Assembly: GCA_002751075.1 (NCBI GenBank)
Contig: NAOQ01000016.1
Coordinates: 223,905 to 260,553 of the forward strand
Source: Ichthyophonus hoferi
Taxonomy: Eukaryota > Opisthokonta > Ichthyosporea > Ichthyophonida > Ichthyophonidae
Direction: 5' to 3'
DNA length: 36,649 nt
In this document: piece by piece, positions 32,840 through 36,649 of the stretch
Numbering within the stretch: the first letter of the stretch is position 1
How the letters are laid out: each line of letters begins with the position of its first letter
Made by a program: the position numbers and the translations under genes
Notes under the pieces: model-generated
Seen by the model: the letters and a program-made list of their open reading frames with translations, nothing else
What the model was told of the DNA's origin: nothing
The model's database searches: none

Positions 32840-33450
32840 TGTCAAAAGTTTCATTTGCCAAGCAAAATTAAACATTTTCTGATCAAAAGAAAAACAAATA
32901 TATAAAATAGAAGTTTTACGTCTTTCATTGTAGGTAAAACTTTAAATTCATTTTTCATTTTTGTTATTTTTTGTTATGTTTATGAAATTTATATTTTGAT
33001 TGGGAAATGTTTGTTTTTGATTGGCAAAGAAAACTTTTGATCGGCAAGGTTTTGATTTTGATCGCGAAGTTATCATTTGGATCGAAACCTCCTATATTAA
33101 TGTAGTCATTATAATTCATCAAAAAAAAAAAAAAACAGACCCACTAGGGATGTATGATCCTATCTCGATAAGGTTATTTCAGTATTTCCTTATATGATTC
33201 ATTCGGTAATTCACTACATGTAAAACTGTATATCGACAAATCATTTTGAACTGTGTATCCATTCGGAATTAACGATCTTGTTAAATTCTACCATTGGCTT
33301 AAACGTGGAGCGAGCGAAAAGAAAGAAAGACTGTTAACTCAGCGATACATAATACATACGCTCGTACTTAGGTTTCCTTGGACGCTCCAATCTATTTTTC
33401 GTTCCCAGTTTTTTTTTGTAGGTGCAGGAGCTTCTTGGCTATTTTAAATG
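32840..33450. other. Spacer with poly(A) run and an unrecognised open frame
   Basis: T-rich sequence is followed by an A run of about 16 bases near 33120-33136. From about 33255 to 33420 the plus strand is open and reads INDLVKFYHWLKRGASEKKE and then RYIIHTLVLRFPWTLQSIF, without an ATG at its head. It may be an exon or a relic of an element. Not assigned. Confidence 0.3.
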
Positions 33451-33689
33451 GTTCAGGTCCGAGCGACGTAGTCAGGCAGGCAACATGATCGGCGAATGAA
33501 ACATTTCCTAATCCCGATGTAGTGGATTTGGACAGTAATATGCGTGTTCTTAGGAAGACAGTCGTACGACATTCGTGTTGTCGCCGTACAGTGGTACTCT
33601 CCCAGTATCAAAAAAAAAAAAATCCATCCAAAGATGCTGCAATGTAAGTTATTTACCGACTCTTCTGGTGGAGTCTCATGTGGTCGGGA

Positions 33690-34030
33690 TTCAGACTCGA
33701 ACGGCAATTGGTCCGTATCCATCATATCTCAAGTAATCAATGGAACCTGTATTGCTAACAGGTTCTTTTCGAAGAGCCTCAGAAAATTGAAGGTGTTCAA
33801 GGAAGTTGACAAAAGGAACTTCTTTTATTGTCAAAACTGTTGTCTCCGTAGATGAAGGGAACGGAGCAGGAGATTCGCTGTATGCTACAACATGGAGTTG
33901 CTGCCTGTCCTGAATGTGCAGATACTCATTACCTTGTGTGTAGCTGAGCTGCTTTGTCGTGGAAGCGTGCTGGTCTATAACCCTATCAGAATCTGCATGT
34001 AGCAGATGGCGCAGTGGAAACGTGCTGGGC
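33690..34030 (-). mobile_element. Gag-like open stretch downstream of repeat G copy 2
   Basis: The minus strand is open for about 110 codons with no clear ATG. It reads through STTKQLSYTQGNEYLHIQD, then PFPSSTETTVLTIKEVPF and GSIDYLRYDGYGPIAV. Its place just after the LTR-like repeat G and its leader fits a gag reading frame, but no gag motif proves it. A host exon cannot be excluded. Confidence 0.3.
33959..33983 (+). repeat. Initiator tRNA-Met 5' half, partial upstream copy
   Basis: GTGGAAGCGTGCTGG followed by CTATAACCC matches the D-arm to anticodon-arm part of animal initiator tRNA-Met. It is followed by TATCAGAATCTG, close to the TATAGCAATCTG after the second copy. The pair is therefore a tandem duplication of a tRNA half already joined to repeat G. 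Confidence 0.6.
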
Positions 34031-34039
34031 CCATAACCC
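34001..34039 (+). repeat. Initiator tRNA-Met 5' half (39 bases) joined to repeat G
   Basis: It starts AGCAGATGGCGCAGTGG and ends GCTGGGCCCATAACCC. That is the acceptor, D arm (including the A-box-like TGGCGCAGTGG) and anticodon arm with CAT, with about three differences from the animal initiator tRNA. The 3' half of the tRNA is absent, so it cannot be a working tRNA gene. On the minus strand it reads GGGTTATGGGCCCAGCACG, which is the kind of site that copia-type elements use with a half-tRNA primer. Confidence 0.75.
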
Positions 34040-34044
34040 TATAG

Positions 34045-34279
34045 CAATCTGTGGTACTTCTAGTGACTTGTCCACAGGTTTCGGGGTCGCCAACTGGGTG
34101 TCGTATAGTAAGAATACATATATCAATATATTATGATATTGTTTAACAAATAATAAATTAAAGCAAAATTTTGTGTGTCACAAACGTATTCTTATTTGCC
34201 TACAACGGTATCGTACATCTACACAGGCATGGGAGGGGTGGGTTGTCGCGTATGTCCGGGTGCGCCGGGGCTCCCCGCA
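34045..34279 (-). repeat. Repeat G, copy 2
   Basis: The LTR-like part is 34279-34099 (181 bp, TG...CA ends), then GTTGGCGACCCCGAAAC, then the leader to GCTATA. By eye it is about 85% like copy 1 over some 230 bases. It forms an inverted pair with copy 3. Confidence 0.55.
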
Positions 34280-34324
34280 TATATGTAGCACCAATGTAGC
34301 TTAACTGGGACTCATTATAATTCA

Positions 34325-34433
34325 TAAAAAATATCATGTTATATTTTTATATGTAGTCTTATTATACAACACCCAATTGGCGACCCCAAAGCCTGTGGAC
34401 AAGTCACTAGAACTACTACTGATTGCTATAAGT
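34325..34433 (+). repeat. Repeat G, copy 3 (3' part only), opposite orientation
   Basis: The end of the LTR-like part (to 34371, TTATACAACA) is followed by CCCAATTGGCGACCCC and the leader to ATTGCTATA (34433). It is truncated on its left. Immediately to the right begins family A copia sequence. Confidence 0.5.
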
Positions 34434-34439
34434 TTTTAT

Positions 34440-36225
34440 TCGACAATAGGCTTATCTTAAATGCTTATTGCATGGTCAACTGTTGTTGATCTGTAATCTG
34501 ATCCAACAACTATATAACCCGCAATCGCAGACTTGGTCTGGATCCTGATCTCATAGTGTATAGTGTATAGCAATAAAATTAAATACAAAATATTTGCTAG
34601 TTTTAAGTAGTAGCAATAAAAGTTAAAAGAAAAGATATTTCAACTCCTTCTGTCCCACAATTCAACTGTAAGACTACCGCAGCAACTCCAACCAAATTGG
34701 AATCCACGGGAAAGAAGAAACAATAGATACAGTTTTCCTCTAACACAGGTACGAGGATGCATTAAGAAGACTATTTGAAGACTTCGAAATTACCAGAGGT
34801 CCAGAGCTTAGTAAAGGAGAAGAGGCATGTCATATGTCAGTAGACAGTGACACCAAATCTCCCTTTAGCAATGCAGAATATGACAGGGCTGCTAAGGCCC
34901 AGCAACCTAAAAGCATTTCTACTGATAAATTCAATCTGCCTAACTAAGAGCCCGTGTAGATAACTATGCCACAGGGGAAGAGAACACCAACAGTTCACAA
35001 GGACATGGTCCTACCTAAAGGCAGCAACTGTAGTTTCCTGGAAGTCAGCCAATTTTTATAGCTATAATAATACAGCAACTTCTGATGCATATGGGAAGAA
35101 GGGGTTCCAAAGCAATCACACCTCTCCCCATTTTCAAAGAAGAGATTTTCTCAGGAAACCAGTGTAGAACCTGCCACATTAAATGGGCCAAGTGCATCAA
35201 AGGCAAGATGCAAATTTTCATGTGTTCACAGCTAGAGAACCCAGCCAGGGTGTCTCCACAAGAAGAAATAGCTAAATACTACCTATATGCATCAGTTTTA
35301 ATAGCTTAGCATCTGATACCAGGCTGGAAACAAAATCAATTTACGCTTTACACATGTAGGGGTATGAGGAGTCAGTTTGACACAAATAATATGATACAAC
35401 AGATTATCTACATGTCGTAATGTTTAGAAACCTCTCTGAAACCTACAGAAAGTGGAAATGAATATATTGCAAGAATAGTGGTAACAAACAAAAAATTCAA
35501 AGGAGCAGTCATGAAGTAGCATGACCAGACTGTTGTCACCAACATGATCTTTTACTTGCAATCAAAACGATCTGAAGGCCATGTCCGAGTTTACTGTCAA
35601 GTTACTAAAATTTGTGGTACACTGGAATTTTTGATTAAAAATATGGCAACATATATCAAGCTATAATTGACTATAAAGAATCGGAGTCAACAGAATTCAA
35701 GGGAGGGATACCAACACAGACCCAGTGTAGGTTTCTACAACAATGATTCAGCCATATGTGACATATGCCAGGATTACACTCAATAATTCAGTGCCCTATC
35801 ATACAGAAGCTCAAAAACTCAATATTGGTACCCATTACTAATAAGGTTAAGAAAGCAAACGTCCAAGACCCCCAAGGAAGGAGAAAAAATGTTTTGAGAA
35901 ACAGAAGGCTAACCATCACTCAGGGAACAGTGAGACATGCAACTTTCAGCATTACAAGACAGGAAATCAGTACCACAACACAATCAAAACAGTAGGAGAA
36001 GATACCACATATGTAGTAATAGGCTATGCAATGAAGAGAACATAGAGGGAGCAAAGCCAAATACAAGTTTTATACTAGATGGTGGATTATCAAGGCAACT
36101 TGACTTCAAAAGAGAAGACTTCACTACTTTCACCCCAGGAACATCCTATATACATTGCGGAAATGGACAGAAAAGTAGGGTATTATGATCTAGCTACATA
36201 TGACTAGCTGCTAGAGTAGATAAAA
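34440..36225 (+). mobile_element. Ty1/copia family A: LTR, gag and protease start (element C, fossil)
   Basis: The LTR piece (about 34460-34600) has the CAACAACTATATAACC box and GACTTGGTCTGGATCCTGAT. The gag region (about 34640-35950) contains KAITPLPIFKEEIF, matched by KTITPLLISKEEIF in the minus-strand element near 12470. The protease start (about 36060-36180) has SFILDGGLSRQ followed by KREDFTTF, matched by SFLLDSGLLRQ and RREDFITF near 11500. It stops at about 36225; the rest of pol is absent. It is broken, with many breaks, but somewhat better preserved than the copy at 7.6-13 kb. Confidence 0.8.
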
Positions 36226-36649
36226 CAGTGTCCGAAATATTTTATGACTGCCCTGATTAACACATCCCTTACTGCGGGCCGTATGAACTTTACTATACCT
36301 CTAATCTCAATGAGCTAATCTAATTTCAATGATTTCATGAAATGCCTAATTCATTGAAACATTTTTTTCGTAGCAGGATACACTACACCTCAACACTTAA
36401 GTGGAGCCACCAATCCTGTGGAAAAATCGTTAACACCAACCATAATTCAAATCAAAGGGCTGAATGGTCATGAATTTATATAATCCATATTAAAACAAAT
36501 AATTACTTGCTCTAGGTATTAGACGCTTGTTTAAAATTTTATTATAACTTTCTGAAAATATTATTGTATACAATGTTTGACTATACAATTAATATTTTAA
36601 TATATTTACAGGTGAGTAAGACTTGCTTCTTATTTTACCTCGGCGTACG
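36226..36649. other. Right-end spacer
   Basis: No gene recognised. A piece near 36385-36440 (CTCAACACTTAAGTGGAGCC then CCTGTGG) loosely recalls the repeat G leader. An acceptor-like TATTTACAG at about 36612 is followed by GTGAGTAAG, which gives no usable frame before the edge. Confidence 0.4.

Noticed and set aside
32621-32875. 84-codon minus-strand frame
   Set aside because: It reads through repeat G and its primer-like site; the other G copies do not keep the frame.
34001-34039. Functional initiator tRNA gene
   Set aside because: The 3' half with the T arm and B box is missing.
1-36649. CRISPR array, bacterial operon, riboswitch or rRNA gene
   Set aside because: Introns, poly(A) signals and LTR elements show nuclear eukaryotic DNA; no regular spacer-repeat array or rRNA sequence was seen.

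Overview
The window is AT-rich eukaryotic nuclear DNA with spliceosomal introns. Three clues point to an animal or a close relative. A RUFY-like RUN-domain gene is present, a family I know mainly from animals. A retroelement primer site matches the 3' end of animal-type initiator tRNA-Met. A copy of the 5' half of that same tRNA sits near the right end. I cannot name the species.

Layout. (1) 1-4535, minus strand: a RUN-domain gene split into at least seven short exons and running off the left edge. Its introns carry microsatellites and one decayed copy of exon 3. (2) About 4.5-6.4 kb: AT-rich spacer. (3) About 6.4-16 kb and 19.4-22.8 kb: old, overlapping LTR-retrotransposon fossils, mostly Ty1/copia, in two LTR families called A and B here. 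They include a gag-pol copy of family A with a second fragment inserted in it, a second pol fragment (D), and a family B derivative that keeps both LTRs but almost no interior. (4) 16-19.3 kb: spacer with a plausible 90-codon gene. (5) 24013-30118, minus strand: a complete eight-exon gene for a full-length ABCB (P-glycoprotein-type) exporter of 1390 residues. (6) 30565-31102, minus strand: a possible three-exon gene of 92 residues, about 450 bases upstream of the transporter and on the same strand. (7) 32-36.2 kb: more LTR fossils, three copies of a short repeat (called G here), two tandem pieces of initiator-tRNA 5' half, and the gag end of another family A element on the plus strand.

Only two genes are secure: the RUN protein, which by family is an adaptor for Rab/Arl GTPases and motors in endosome or lysosome traffic, and the ABCB exporter. 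Nothing shows that they act together. The least ordinary signals are the strong excess of CCAAT/ATTGG, including right beside several 3' splice sites, the half-tRNA fused to repeat G, and an unrecognised coding-like repeat at 14.1-14.9 kb. All statements come from reading the sequence and recalling protein families; no search or alignment was run.
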